Shown: positions 51,131 through 64,000, counted from the first letter of the stretch. The stretch: DNA of 64,000 bases from Ceratodon purpureus (GCA_014871385.1 CM026426.1:31703386-31767385); one strand, 5' to 3'. Program-made: numbers and translations. The notes: generated by a model from the sequence alone, not told the origin.

Positions 51131-54100
51131 TCAGTCGTCCTCTTCGATGGACTCACCAACATCCCTGTCAAAAAGTTCTTCTGTTCCATTAGCATTCTGA
51201 CCAAAGACTTGATTCATTGCGATGTTTCTCCCCGTGCGAATGGGTGCTGCATGTACGCCTTCCATCGCAAGTTCAGCACGAAATCCTTCAAAATCTGCAG
51301 TCTCTCCCATTCTAAACATCTCCAGTTCCTCCTCTTCTTGTAATTCACTATCCACTCTCCGACCCCTCACCTCAGTTCGTAGGTCAATTTACCAACCTGG
51401 CTCTTCTTCAACATCTGGAAAAAATACCCGGTCACAATTGATTGGGAAAGCAAACGATTCGTATCTCTATGAAACTAGAGAGTTGAAATTAGCCATCGTA
51501 AATCCCCACTCATCTTTCTTAACAGTGGCGTTTCTCCCCCTATAATTTGCCTTCACCCAGTCACAAACAAACAGTACAATGCAGTGTCCTCCATAATTTA
51601 GCTCAACAATCTCCAGGATCTGTCCAATGTACTCCAGAGTGGCATCAACAGGGTTTTCATCTCGTATACCCCATCGACATGGTCTACGAAACACAGCTGC
51701 TACCCCCGAGTCACATGTCCTAGTCAGCTTCTCCTCTGCACTCTTCACACGGCAGTGGTAGCCATAAGCGTACATACCCTTGAACCGTTGGGCTCGTGAT
51801 GAGGGTGGTTTGGATGAATCGGCCACGTCTGCAGGCACTTCCTCTCCTCTTTCTTTCCAGTCCTCCACTTCCTTCCGGATCCAATCTGTAAATGCTGGTA
51901 TCTCTTCCAAACCTATCAGATACGGCACCAATCTTCTCCCGTTCCTTCGTGGATGTGCACGTCGAAATGCTGACCTCGCTGATGTCCTGTTCTGCCAAAT
52001 CTCTTCGTACATGCTGCACCCCAGTCCACAAGAAAAAACGGCCAATTTCAGAGTCACATTCCACTCATATGAACATAAGTAGGATGTCATGAATATCCAA
52101 AACTTGTATTTATTGAAGTTTTCACATGTACTCTGCCCCACTACACTAGCCACTCTATAACACAGAACCGTGACAACTCTTTTAGCAAGGACTAACATGC
52201 ACAACTATGGTGATACATTGTTACATTATGAGTACAGCTTTCTAAGTATGAGCTATTTCTAAGCTAACCTTATTCAATATACATTTTCACAGCTGAAGAC
52301 AAGAAGCGTAGACTTCTTACTCTCGGTAAGCTTGCAGGTGCGTTGCGTTGTCTACAACAAAGCCGTTTATCGCATTGCGCAACTCCTCAGACAACTGTCT
52401 CGGCTTCCCCTTTCCTTGTAGAACTTCATCTACCATTGTTGGCTCCTCCTTGTCATCCCATACTCTTCGAGACGTGATATTGTAGGTTCTCATGTACTCG
52501 GTTATATACCCCAGTGCCTCCTCAACTTCATAACCGCGGGCTAAACTGCCTTCTGGCTTTGCTAAGTTCTTGACAAATCCCTTCAAAGATTTAAAATACC
52601 GTTCATACGGGTACATCCACCTCGTATGAACGGGTCCACACAAGAAAAGCTCCATACTAAATGGTTTGGCAAGTGAGACATGATATCAAATAATGACGGC
52701 GGCATCTCCTTCTCAAGTATACACATAGTTTCAGCGCAGTCTGCAGTCAACTGGGCTTCATCGTCACCGTTTATAGTTTTAGCACACATCTTCTGGAACA
52801 CCCTGCTTAAGCAGATCACTGCCCCCGCAAATGGCTTGTTACTTATTCTTCGAAAGCACAGAGGCAATATTTTTTGAATAAGAACGTGGAAGTCATGCGA
52901 CTTCACGCCATTAAGCTTACCTTTACTGATTTTTGTATGTAGAGCACTTGCATAATGGCTTGGAGTCCTGAGTGCCTTGAGCACCCGCAGCACTTTCGCC
53001 TTATCCTCCGCTGATAGAACATATGGTGCATCCGGCATGTAGAACCTATCGCCGTTTGGACCAGTAGCCTGTAAATGTAGATGCGGGCGTATGTCGCGTG
53101 CCTGCATGTGAGCCCTCACATTTGGTGAATCTTTTTCCGTGAACGCAGTCTTCACGAGGTTCTCACATATGTTTTTTTCACAATGCATAACATCGAGGAC
53201 GTGCCTCACAAGGTGGGTCTGCAATGACAACGTATACAAATAATTCAGTGCCAAATTATTTGACTGTAAATGCATCAAGTAAAAACAGTGTTCACCTTCG
53301 CAATCCAACTTAAATTCATAGACATTACAATATTTTTCAAATGCTTATATCACACCTTTACTCCTTTTGCACTTCCATTTCACTCTCTAAATGAGAGACG
53401 ACTTTGTGGTGGGACTCTAATGAACTTACAAAACAGAGTATTTGCAAGCACCATTACAGTCGTGCTAATCGAACTAGTAAGCTTCAATGACAAGTCAACC
53501 TACTTTCTTAAAGAAAATGTGGTAGAAAATGCGTACCAACCAATACGGTAGCTCAAACAGGACAGAACACCTTTTGACTCCATGTAGTTTGACGGGGTCG
53601 TCCTGTGAGTTTTGCAAACCACCTTCCCTAAGAAATGCATCTCTTTCCGAGCCCCATTGCAGTAATTCTGCCCCAGTTGGTCTTCCTGGAGGCAGGTCCC
53701 ACACTGGAAAATTGTTGAAGGCCGCACGAGCCCTTCAAAATGGGTGATCTGCTTCCAGATACCGCCTTCCCCCCAAATATATCATCTTCTTCAGAATTGC
53801 TGAATGTTCTGCACAGGTCTCCGGGCCGCAAACGGGACACACTTTGTAACCATGAACCTGCTGCCCTGAGAATAGGCCGTACGCAAGAAAATCATTGTCT
53901 GTCCATATTAGCATCGCTCTAAGAATGAAATGCCTCTGCCCTTCTGGTTCTGACATGTTCACTGCGGGTACACCTGCCCATTGTTTCAGCAGATCCTGAA
54001 CCAGAGGGCGAAGAAATACATTAAAGTTTTCATCGATGACAGCTTTGGGACTGGAAACTAGCATTGCTAGTATATAAATAACTTTTTTGTGAGGAGCCAC

Positions 54101-55338
54101 GAGGGGAGATTGTACACTGTTATCAAAAACATCCAGGTGGAGTGCTTAATAGCATTATTTCTAAACGGGATTATGCCATCACCAACTAATCCCAAACAGA
54201 GATTTGTTTTCACCGCAGCAAATTCAGGGTGTACCTTATCTATGTTCGTCCAATGCTTGCTGTCCACAGTAGACCTCATAATCTGCCACCTAAATCTATG
54301 TGTGTCATACCAGGTGATAAGTTTGGCAAGCTCCGCACATTTAAACATACGCTGCAAGTGCTTAATTAAATCAAAGTAATGCACTAATCGTTGCGGAATT
54401 GAGTTCGATCCCGGATGAAATCAAGGTTGTCTGCATGACGGCATTCCGTGAGATCCTCATTATCTCCCTCGTACAAGACATGCCCCTCTGGGCAGCAGTG
54501 CACTTGCCGATGTTTGAGACCCAGTTTCATTAACATGGACTTCACTTCATAGGATGTTCGTGGAAAACAATTCGAAGTAGGAAGCAAATCACCCGCAATC
54601 CAAGTTAGCATGGCGTCCATGTATGTGTGCGGGATAGAGTACAAACTGCAGAGTGAGTAGAACACAATCCCACATTGCAACCAATTCTGTGTGCTCCCCT
54701 CAAAGACCTTTTGTGTGGACTCTCGAACCAGAAAATCAAAGCTGTCTTCATTCCATTGTTCATTGTTGTCTACTTCGTCAAAATTTAGTGGTGCTTGACC
54801 TTCCTCGTTTACAACATTATTGCGAACGTCATCCATTCTCCCAAAGGCATCTCTTGCCATTGCTTTAAGATCCACCGCATTTCTTTCGGGCCAGGCAAAG
54901 TCTGCGTCCCTGTTGTTGCCTCGCCATTCACGGTATGCCTTTTCAGCTCCTTCATGTCGACAAGCAGGACCTCTTACATTTATCCCACCGACAGTCTGGT
55001 AACAGGCATTTTCATTGCAATGAGTAATTGATTTGTACACCATATGATGCGGCATCGACAGATCATTGCAACTGCAGAGACGAATTAAATTATTTGTAAT
55101 GAGACATCAATGACTGTGGTCTCGTAGGTGAGGGTCTTATCAGGACCGGGTATATTAGGTATGGATCCCGCCCGTGTCTGCTATGATGCCTTGCAATTAC
55201 TGCGAATTTCCTAACGGGAGCACCTCGGCACCGATTGCACGCGCACGGATATTCATGTAATCCCAATCTATTTGCGATTGAGCGCTCTATGTGATAAGCT
55301 GCACACAATCGAGTTCGCATTATCGTAGTGGTCCTCAA
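51131..55338 (-). pseudogene. CACTA transposase (TNPD-like, decayed)
   Basis: Transposase of the En/Spm superfamily. First exon (55090-55338): EYPCACNRCRGAPVRKF. After acceptor CTGCAG at about 55077: MLTWIAGDLLPTSNCFPRTS, CPEGHVLYEGDN, then YFDLIKHLQRMFKC, DSKHWTNIDKVHPEF and LGLVGDGIIPF. The Transposase_21-like core follows (FLRPLVQDLLKQW, LIWTDNDFLAYGLFSGQQ, YKVCPVCGPET, FELPYW). After an intron near 53300-53500 comes LVRHVLDVMHCEKNICENL, then a DUF4218-like part (FIRGGCTRM, WMYPYERYFKSLKGFVKN) and a DUF4216-like part (51467-52204, GGHCIVLFVCDWV). It ends in an acidic tail. Frameshifts lie near 54410, 54080 and 53740. Confidence 0.9.
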
Positions 55339-57378
55339 GAGTCTAGGGAATAGTCACAAAGCAATGAAGTGTAGCCGTTGTTGCTGTTGTACCCTAGTAA
55401 AAGATTTTACACTCTTTTTCAAAACCTGCAAAATAAGACAATAAGTTACCAAAATTGAGCTAGGGGTATATACTAATTAAGACAAACGCTACACCACAGG
55501 GACCACGACCAAAACAATATAAGTCACAATTGTCCCGCACAGCCTTCAATGAATGCAGATTATTCATAAGAAAATGTATCACCTGTCAATCTATGCGGGT
55601 AGCTGAAGACACAATCAGAACCTTCCTTACACGGTAAAGTCAAGCCTGCTCAACAAAAAGAACATCGTTCAGACACAGTACTTACAAATACGGATTATAA
55701 AACTAGATCAGTGCAATCCAAAACCCTAATACTGTCCGTTGTAGGCACCTTTGTACATGACTGAACCACGAAGGCCACCGATGCAAGGCTGCACATTCTA
55801 CCATAAAATATGGGATTGTTACCTACTTCCTGAAACGGCTAACACAATTTGGACCTAATGCTGCTTCATATGAACAAGGACACTATGATTTTTAGCACCT
55901 AGTACTCTAAGCAATACTGTGTCGCCTAACTGTAACCCTAACACTCGCTTGAACCTCGAACTGACCAATGGTGTTGTTCTGAAGAACGCAATGTATTGCA
56001 TGGTTCCATCGTCTGAATGTCGTTATCTTGTTAGTGAACTTTGAGAGACCAAACACCGCATTAGAATTACGTGGCAAACATCATATAGAAGTATGCAGGA
56101 GCAAAACGAGAACACCTAACCTGAAGTTTGTTCAGTGCTGGCGATGATACCAACGTAGTCGTTAATTCCACAAGCTTGTATTCTGACTTTGTAAAGATAG
56201 ACCACCGATTCCTTCCACCCAGAATTGGGAAGTACATGAAACATCGAAGAAAAGGTGGACTGTACTTGAATGCACTTCGCTCACGCACCCACAGCCTACC
56301 AGGCAAAGCAACACCAGTTCTTACGTATGAGAGTTTTTCCGGAGAGTAGATTAGTTTGAGAGTCGTTCTCTACTACGCACCGTCACTTAAAAATGCCTGC
56401 AGCCTTCTACTTCTGCAACGTACGGGCGCAGATACCAAATTGCCACTGCACATGTATCGCCCTAATTTTATTACTAAGACGTGGCCTCAAGGAATTGCAC
56501 CGCGGAACATGCATTCAAATATCCATTATGGGTCCAAAAATTTAGGGAAGTAAGGCTCATCGTGACTCAATTTCACTGACGATGAATAATCTTCGGCCTT
56601 AACTCCAGCTACTAGAAGACAATGTCCACTTCGTGGAGCGATAGAAGTCGACCTAAGTAGCAGCGAAAGTTGAGGAACGTGGTCCCCAATGCTAAGTTGC
56701 CCTACTCCTCCTCGGGACGCGTGCCTTCTGGAGCCCTAATTTCGTTCATGGATGAACGTGGGTATTATACAGGACCCTATTTTTGACGTTATACCAGAGT
56801 TCCAAGGTTCACCTAAGGCGGTGTCTCTCTTATAATCTTTGTGTTACCATTCGTGCCGTCGTCCTCTGGTATGGATTATAGTACACGGTTTTCAGCGTTT
56901 ACAGAAAATGCAATTTTCTTATGCTAACAAGTAAGAGTTGGAACTCGGACGCTAGAATAGAAGAGTGGATTTTCAGTAATACTGCTTAACCTGTGTGTAG
57001 ATTCCAGTGAGAAATATCCTCAAGTACGCAAACGAGAAGGTAATGGGCATCTCTCGGTATTCCAATTGGGACAATGTCATTTGGAAACCCTGTCGACTAT
57101 GTGTAGAATTGTAACGTAGTACTGCCGGTTACTTCAGTGATCATTGCATGACTTCCAAAGAAGCATCAGAAACGGCACATGATGTCTAGCGGTATGTGTA
57201 GAGCCCACTCATTTGTAGGGAGAACTTTATTCTGACGAAGGAAATCAGGAAACACAGAAATTAGGGTGACAAATAGAAAATCCAGTCCTATATCGTTTGA
57301 TTGAAAGAAGAATGAGGTGTACCTCTAGGTTGTTTGTGAAGTTGGATACTAATTGGTTTGTACATGGCTTCCTAGATA
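55339..57378. other. Intergenic region between divergent CACTA genes
   Basis: Lies between the starts of the minus-strand transposase and the plus-strand Ptta-like gene, so it should hold the promoters of both. Short ORFs occur (for example 56128-56349) without recognisable products. No motif could be singled out. Confidence 0.45.
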
Positions 57379-60300
57379 TTGGAGAAGATGTCCACTCGTT
57401 TGAAAACAAATGATCATCCGCAGCCATGGTTCCCACCGAAGAAGTCAGGAGGTTGTAACACAAGACAGAAGTCCGCAACGATAGAGAATGTTGCGGACGA
57501 GGATTTGACCGACAACATTCCAGTCGAGGAGACCCAGAAGAGGTGTAGAGGAAGGCCAAAGGCTAATAAGAAGATCGTTGCTCCGAAAGAAGGAAAACCG
57601 AAAGAGAGAAATTTGCGTTCCTCTGCAGTGGATGTAGTGCTCGGATGCTCTACGAGCCAAGCACCAGATCCCATTCAAATCCGAGTACGCAGGGAGGCTA
57701 ATGCAGCAGCATGCGGACGGCAAATTCGGAGTGTACTTGAACCAAGCGACATTAAAAGTACTCAAGTACCTATAGGAGGGATTGCTGGCCAGTTTGACTG
57801 TGACATAGGATCAGCTCCTCCCGAAGTTCGTTCCTCAGCTTCAAAAGCATCAGCAACTGCAGGAACGACAGGTTATTGCACTTGACTGGGTTTTGCATTA
57901 TTGAAAATAATTTGTGTGTTTTCATTTTTTTTTATGTTGTTACTGGTTTATTGAAACTTATATTGCTGATTCTTTAGGGAGAAAGACTATCATGTTGTAA
58001 TGTATAATATAATAAGGTTGTGGTTTTAAATTGATTCCACGGCAGAGGAGAATGACATTGAAAGGGATCAGAGGGCTGGAGCGTCACGTAATCAGCACTC
58101 CCCTGAGCAAACTGCGTTGTTTTCCCGACGTCCAGGCAAGGAAACCAATTCCGACATATTCCATGTATCAGAGCCTGATTTGGGAGGTGGGACGAACAGT
58201 GTCGTGGAAAATCAGTTGGCTCCGGAAATGAACATTGACATGCATTATGAAGAGAACATTCCAAATGTGGGAAATCGAGAGGGAGGTCAAAGAGCATCTC
58301 GCCCTACAGACCTTTACGACAACGTAAGTTTTAATGCCTTCTTTTACCATAGGTCGCTGAGTAATTGTGATTACTTATTGCTACTGTTCAGCAAAGCTTG
58401 TACCAAGTGCTGAGTCCATGGAAGACATGTTTATGTATTGAGAAATTGTTGGTTCAGTAGGAAGTACTTCTCTTCGTATGTGGGGGTCTTACATGTCATA
58501 GTATGTGGGAAACCATTGGCCACCACAAAATTGTGAACAATATTGTCAAAAAAGTTTAATTTTTATTAATCTTCTATGTAGCCATAGGGAGGAAGAGTCC
58601 CACAGAGGAGCAATTCGCCGGCACATGGACTTTCATCAGAGCAAAGAAGTACGTATGAATTTGGTCGTCAGAGCCCATGGACTTATACTCTAGATCGTTT
58701 GAGCCGTGGACGCAGTATTTCTAGGAGTCCAAGTCAGTGGACAGAGGCCCGTAAGGAGAGGAATTTCCAAGGATTATCAGGATATTACAAGATGAATGCA
58801 TATGCGCAGCCTGCTCGTCATGGTAGGTTTTTCTTAATTGTTGTGACATAAACATTGGAGGTGACTGTTTACTTCACGGTAAGCATGCTGAACGTAATTA
58901 CAGTAACTACAGTACATTGGTTTCAGTGTTGTTGTTTCTTCATAGTTGAACATGATGCATCTTAAATTTGTATGTATGTAAACAGAGTACAGGAGCTCTA
59001 CAAATATTTTTGACAGGCACGGTGGAGGTCGTGGTCAAAATCAGTATTCCTCTCCGGAACGGGATTACAGACAAATGAGATCTTATTCTCTTGAGCGGGA
59101 ATTTGACATCTAGCCGATGAGACCCAGTTGGTCAGAGCAAGGTGTCAAAGATTGGAGGGGCCAAAGCAGCCATGATCATGACATTTCACCGAAATATGTG
59201 TCCAGGACCGCAGGTAGTGCGGGTGTGACTAGGGATCGGACTCTCGTCACAATCCAGGAAAAAATCTCACAGGGAAGTTCACCGGCCCAAAGTAGAAGAG
59301 AACGTGGAGAGAAGCAGAGTATCCGCGAAGAGGAGATGGAGGCACGCAAAAATGATGGAAAGAAGCCGTTTTACTTAATGGTCGATGGTCAAGGGATGCC
59401 GTATGGTCCAGGCAGGCCAGCATGGGTTGCGGAAATTAACAAGTTGGCTAAGTGGCTGGATCCCTCATGCACACATATTCCAAGACAGAGTTATGAAAGT
59501 ATACAAACATATAAGGACCGGTTGAACGACATGTTTGACTATTCGGGTAAATTAAATGAAGATTACCTAAGAGGATTGATGGGAAAAGCAGTGACGAGAA
59601 AGCGGGCGGAACTAATAGCGTTGATCACAAGTAACGGAGAGCAGTTCCCAACCATTGACAGCACAGTTTGGCAACGATTGGTAAAGTTGGCATACAGTAC
59701 ACAAAGAGAAGAAGAATCAGAACAAGGTAAATATGCAAACGCTTGCAGGAACACAGTGTACAGAACCGGAGCGAGAGGAGTACTTGGCGTTCGTGCAAAT
59801 TTGAGGTCATTGTACGGGAGGTCACCGCATCCAGAGGAAGTCGAAGAGGACATGCAGCGGGACAAAGGTTATGGTGGAGAGAAAAGAAAAAGGCGTATGG
59901 CTGAAGACGAAAAGAACCGCGTCGAATTGATTTTGTCAGATGAAGATGATCATTTGAGACTAAGTGGGAGGAGTGTTCATGGATCGTCCAGTGATAAAGT
60001 AGACGCATACTGCATCCCAAGTCGTGGAAGAACTGTGTCCCAGGTATTTTGTGGGGAATTTTCTAATTTTGAGTTCTTAACATCTTGTAAGTGGATGATA
60101 GAATTCAGTTTCTAATTGCGTATTGTATGCGTCATGATTGAAAGAGTGTGACCATATCATGCTTTGAAAATGTCTTTGCTTTGTTTTCAGATGAGGAAGG
60201 CACTTGCAAGAGGTGACGACGACAATGTTGAGGAAGTAGAAGCAACGAAGAGAATGCGTCGTAATGAGCACAGCGTGGATTTGGAGAAACAAACTGAAAA

Positions 60301-60530
60301 GATGTTGGACAAAGACAAGTTAATTCAGAGGCTGCAAGAGAAAATTGAGCAGTTGGAGGCACAGAGTGGAGACCCCTACAACCACCATGTCCCGTACAAC
60401 ATAAGCACCTAAGTGGACAGATTCATGCACTGGAAGAAAATTTATCTTCGACAGTAATTGAATGTCTTCAGTCTATGGGTTTTAATAATGTTGAAATTCA
60501 GGAGTGGAGAAAGGATTGTTGTTGGTAGAA
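57379..60530 (+). pseudogene. CACTA accessory protein (Ptta/En-Spm, TNPA-like)
   Basis: Multi-exon plus-strand gene. Exon 57379-57885 has an AT-hook-like KRCRGRPKANKK. Exon 58046-58322 (acceptor CGGCAG, donor AAC|GTAAGT) is acidic. Exon 58586-58822 is Arg/Ser-rich. Exon 58985-60043 ends in the conserved domain: GKPFYLMVDGQGMPYGPGRP-type lead, WVAEINKLAKWLDPS, KRAELIALITSNGEQFP, then KYANACRNTVYRTGARG. These resemble the plant Transposase_24 (Ptta/En/Spm) region. A last exon from about 60190 is a coiled coil (KQTEKMLDKDKLIQRLQEKI) and ends near 60530 after a frameshift at about 60400. A TAG near 59112 sits at a Gln-like position. Confidence 0.65.
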
Positions 60531-60540
60531 GTAGCTTCAA

Positions 60541-61133
60541 ATATTGGGAGAACGCTATTTTGCATGTAGGAATGGTGGGTCCCGTCGCGGCGTCCGACGT
60601 GGCCCGCCACGGTGGCCGCCCGCGTTTCCCCTCACGCATGGTTCCAGAAACTCGCGAAACTAGTAATTTCGCGATGTCACGTAACACTAGCACACCGAGA
60701 CACTGAACCACCAAGACCTCCGAGACACTAAATGTGTGAAGCTAACCGTGAATCGGAAAAAAAAAACGTCATAGTGACGTCACAAACTCCGTCGCCTTCT
60801 TCGTCTTATTTAGGGTTTCTATGGATTAGGTTTCCAGTGATCTTGTCTTCTTCTCTCTTCTCGAGAGTGATCATTTGAGGGTTCTGTTCGATGTTCGAGG
60901 TAGACGAACTATTGTTTGCTGATTCTTGTAATGCGTTGTAAATGTACTGCTTTTGTGAACGTGCATTGTTCAGTATGTACGTGCCAGATTTGGGTATGTG
61001 CAATGTCACTGAGATTTGACAGACATCGTCCTAGGGTTTAGTGTCTGCAATACAACACAATTTCACCTTGTGGGGCTTGTCTACTTTGAAAGGTTTGTCT
61101 ACTGCTTATGGATTTTCCTAGGTACTGCCAAAG
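60541..61133. other. GC-rich then AT-rich intergenic segment
   Basis: No gene. Contains a near-palindrome CGCGAAACTAGTAATTTCGC at about 60655. Splice-like TTTTCCTAG precedes the next gene at about 61122. Confidence 0.4.
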
Positions 61134-61139
61134 GTGGGC

Positions 61140-63887
61140 ATGGAGGGCGCCAGTGCGGAGTTCCCAATGTCGATGGATTTCGACGATACTGGGTCAGATG
61201 TAGATCAGAGCGGCATTGACGGGCATAAACTCCAACTACAAGCTATCCTAGATCGCGTGCAGAACCCTCCTAACGGTTTCTTCGGACTTCGCGATCTGAG
61301 TTGGGAGTTGGAGTATTGTCCTCCACGTGGAGAGCACAAGAAATCTCATGTAGTTCAGCAATGCTTCATTCCAATTGATAGGGTTGAGGACTTCATCGAA
61401 GGTATGCAGTGTGGGCGAAAAGGTGCACAGTGCAAATTCCATGCGAACAAGGATAACGCAAGCCCAATCAGAGACGAGATGGGCACAAGACGGCCATGGA
61501 GTTCACCAGGTTCGTATCTCACTATCACAATGTATTGTCCATAACTTGATTTTCTCCTGTCTGTATGCATCATGTGTTCACCGTCTACTGCTACATCTGC
61601 AGGTTCCGATGTGAGTACGGCCCAAAGGACTTCTCTCACATTCTTTAGCCTATCTCGGAGGATTTACTCCCGAATCCTAAGAAGAAACCAAGAGTTCCTG
61701 ACTGCGTTCCGGAAGGTACCACTTAGCCCTGACTCGGAAAGCTAGAGCTAAACGGGCAAAGACCGCTGGACGAAGGAAACCCCCCAGTAAATTCAAGGCG
61801 AGGACACTTGCTTCTGCCACAGATGCCATGGACTGGGTGGTTCAGGATCCCATTCCCTCTCCTATGAAGCAACGTCCTAGGAAGGGAAAGGGCCACATTA
61901 CTGCGACATTACCCATTGAGAGCACCAGCAACATGGCGGATGCGGCTGAGATTCCTGACCTCAATGCGCTTCCTTGCAAAGTCGAAGTCCTCTCTCCCCC
62001 TCCTGTAGTACGCAGAAAGACATCGAACTGAAAGAAGAAATCAATTGTGACATCCGAAGATCCCAGTGTCATGGCAAAGGGAACATTTGCCAGAAAACGA
62101 GAAGAAGAGTTTCAGCAGCGAAAGGTGTCGAAGTAGTGGCGCAAGAGCGTCCACTGTCTTTGGCAGTGGATGCACAGGGTGCACCAACTTCTAACCCTGG
62201 TTGCGTAACTGACGTCGCCCCTCCTAAGAAGAGAGCCCCCCGAAAAAAGAAAGGATTCTTAGAACTTCTCCGAGGAAGTGGTATCGAGGTTGCTCAAACC
62301 TCATGTTGTCATGGCCTTGTACCGCCATATCCACCCATGTCGGCTGCTTGTGACAGTGGCGGCAGTGTGGACGACCTCTCAAGTCCTCATTCCTGCAATC
62401 TTCATGGAAATGTTGAGCAAGTGCATGGAGTATTACCGAACGCAGCAACGTCCTCTAAAAAACCTGCACGGAAGCCCGCGGTACGGAAGAAGAAACCGCC
62501 TCTAGTGTCACACTCGTAGAGGTTCCAGTGTCATGTTTAGGGAGGACCTGTTACATCGACCAATTCGGCGTGTGACATGCAAGATTCAGTATCTGTACAT
62601 TCTGAATGAGGGACTACGACTCCTCTACCTAATGTCTCGTCCCTGCTACAAGGTATTGATGGCTGTTTCTCTCATGGACTCCCCCCTCTACTCTCAGTTC
62701 TATGTGACACTGCAGACGCATTACGCGAGGAGATAGCGGACCAAGTGGTACGTGACGGTTCAGGGACATTAAACGATGATGCAGGAGAAGTGATCGACCC
62801 CAACAACGTCTCAAGTACTGCGGTAGAGGACAATGTCACTCAAGAGGCGTGCAAACCCCTCCCACGACCTAAAATCAAGCGGGATTCAAAAAAGAAATGG
62901 GGAAATTCCATCAAAAGGGGATACCAGGCACAATTCACGGTAAAGAGGCTTCTCTATTTACCTCAAGTTTCGGAGATTTGCATTATACAGGAGAAACACA
63001 TTAACCAGGACGGTTTAGTTGTTCACGGTGGAATGAAGTACGGAGATCGTAGCGCTTTCTCAGCCCATCTCTCTCCCAAGATCAGATCCTTTGTTGAAGC
63101 TTGCTTATGTTGCGGGGATTCTCCCAATCAGATAATGAAGAAACACCTGGAGCTCTTGAAGCAGTACAAGGCAGAGTGAAAAGACATCACAAGAGATTTG
63201 TTCCTCACTACCAAAGACATTCGCAATATATCTGGTAAACTGGCACAGGAAACGTACATGCTGCACAAAAACGACGCACAGAGTGTCCGAATGTGGGTAT
63301 AGAGAAACCCGAAGAAAGTCTTCTACTACACAAAATCTAACAAAAATAAACATGTTCCCGTCCCTGGAGAACTTACAGGGTCGAACATGCCTTTCACTAT
63401 CGGGATCCAAAATGAATGGCAACGAAAGATGATGTTAGAACATGGCCATCGAGGGGGTATCTCATTGGATGCAACGTTCGGGACAAATGAGAAGAAGGTT
63501 TGTATTTACTTTACTAATCATTCCTTCATTGGTTGACATGGTTTAAAATCTTGTCGTATCATGCCTACCGTGAGCAACAATTGAGGTAGGAATGATTTAT
63601 ACACCATTAATTCCTAGAGGGATATTGTCAGGAAAAAATAAGTTCCTCATATGTGTGCATGTGTTTATCCTGTTGGTATGTGACAGTTTCCACTATACAC
63701 ACTCATGGTGTTTGACGAGTGCCATAATGGTGTAACCGTCGCTTTCATTCTCACATCGAAATGTGCAGAGGTTAACCTCAGTTTGTGGATGAAAGCTCTG
63801 AACGCAAGAATGGTTGAGGATAATCCCGACTAGAAACCGGCTGCTTTTATCGTCGACTGTGCACAAGGTCAAATTAATGCGATGAAG
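61140..63887 (+). pseudogene. MULE (Mutator-like) transposase, cut by window edge
   Basis: First exon (61140-61508) reads FGLRDLSWELEYCPP, CFIPIDRVEDFIEG and CKFHANKD and ends at CCAG|GTTCGT. A basic, disordered middle (about 61740-62520, broken in frame) leads to KWGNSIKRGYQAQFTVKRLL and DRSAFSAHLSPKIRSFVE. The DDE core follows: GISLDATFGTNEKK (first Asp), intron 63499-63687, FPLYTLMVFDECHNGVTVAF, then FIVDCAQGQINAM (second Asp) and a GTAAGT donor at 63888. The third acidic residue and the SWIM zinc finger lie outside the window. Stops: TGA at about 63178, TAG at about 63300, TAG at about 63832 (Trp, Gln, Trp positions). Confidence 0.85.
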
Positions 63888-63909
63888 TAAGTACCTCTAA
63901 TCATTGCGA

Positions 63910-63990
63910 GTCCAACGTAGTGTCACTATGACCTATTTGTAATTACGTACAATATCACAGTGTCACGGGATATTGTCTATAGTGTCACGA
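63910..63990 (+). repeat. Three AGTGTCAC motifs in a MULE intron
   Basis: AGTGTCAC occurs three times in about 80 bases (about 63911, 63959 and 63980), after the donor at 63888, so inside the last visible intron. It is too close to the edge to interpret. Confidence 0.6.
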
Positions 63991-64000
63991 ATGCTACTTA

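Larger units (their letters stand above)
49821..60540. mobile_element. CACTA (En/Spm) DNA transposon, right end not fixed
   Basis: A candidate left end, CACTAGTGGAAAACCC (49821), has the CACTA family start. Inside are a minus-strand transposase gene and a plus-strand Ptta/En-Spm-like gene transcribed away from each other, the usual two-gene content. Subterminal-like repeats CACATGGTGCTGATGTGGCA (49999) and CACATGTTGCTGATGTGGCA (50113) lie near the left end. I could not find the matching right end, so 60540 is only the end of the second gene. Confidence 0.7.

Noticed and set aside
56128..56349. 73-residue plus-strand ORF
   Set aside because: An overlapping minus-strand ORF of similar length exists and neither resembles a known product.
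60541..60790. Right end of the CACTA element
   Set aside because: CATAGTG near 60766 gives only the five-base CACTA match; beyond that it does not match CACTAGTGGAAAACCC at 49821.
1..63887. Alternative genetic code with TAG/TAA as Gln
   Set aside because: TGA stops are equally common at Arg or Trp positions, TAG also appears at a Trp position in the MULE gene, and frameshifts show general decay.

Overview
The window is transposon-dense nuclear DNA from a plant, most likely a non-seed streptophyte (bryophyte, lycophyte or charophyte alga). The signs are plant-type CACTA and MULE transposases, a Ty3/gypsy element with a tRNA-Asp-type primer site, spliceosomal introns and a degenerate CCCTAAA telomere-like tract. 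The exact lineage cannot be read from the sequence. No rRNA, tRNA or clear single-copy housekeeping gene was found.

Layout. (1) 1-5376 is the internal region of a minus-strand Ty3/gypsy element (gag, protease, RT, RNase H, integrase), decayed and cut by the window edge. Its 5' LTR is 5377-6028 plus 23581-26050. (2) That LTR is split by a 17,552-bp DNA transposon, 6029-23580, with about 27-bp terminal inverted repeats and a 4-bp ACAC target duplication. The matching uninterrupted site lies in a related solo LTR in the same window (about 43068-43083). The transposon carries a DUF7869-like putative transposase on the right and, on the minus strand, a multi-exon ParB-like/DNA-methyltransferase-like gene, an FCP1-like phosphatase relative and a small two-exon gene. 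It also holds more than 30 copies of a 21-bp palindrome, some in two regularly spaced arrays whose spacers form inverted pairs, others inside introns. A second inverted-repeat element (about 16.3-18.2 kb) is nested in an AT-rich stretch. (3) 26-49.7 kb holds three related genes for a coiled-coil protein with a C-terminal Cys/His cluster, several unrecognised ORFs, scattered copies of a 14-bp GC palindrome, and a solo LTR (40945-43726) with a perfect TTTAG target duplication. Both LTRs of this family contain an ORF. (4) 49.8-60.5 kb is a CACTA element with divergently transcribed transposase and Ptta/En-Spm-like genes. (5) 61.1 kb to the end is a MULE transposase gene cut by the window edge.

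Almost every reading frame is broken. The in-frame stops are mostly TAG or TGA where CAG (Gln), CGA (Arg) or TGG (Trp) would be expected. This is the decay spectrum of CG/CHG cytosine methylation on silenced transposons. The most unusual content is the 17.5-kb transposon: its cargo pair (ParB-like plus methyltransferase-like) and its palindrome/paired-spacer arrays do not match any element I know.
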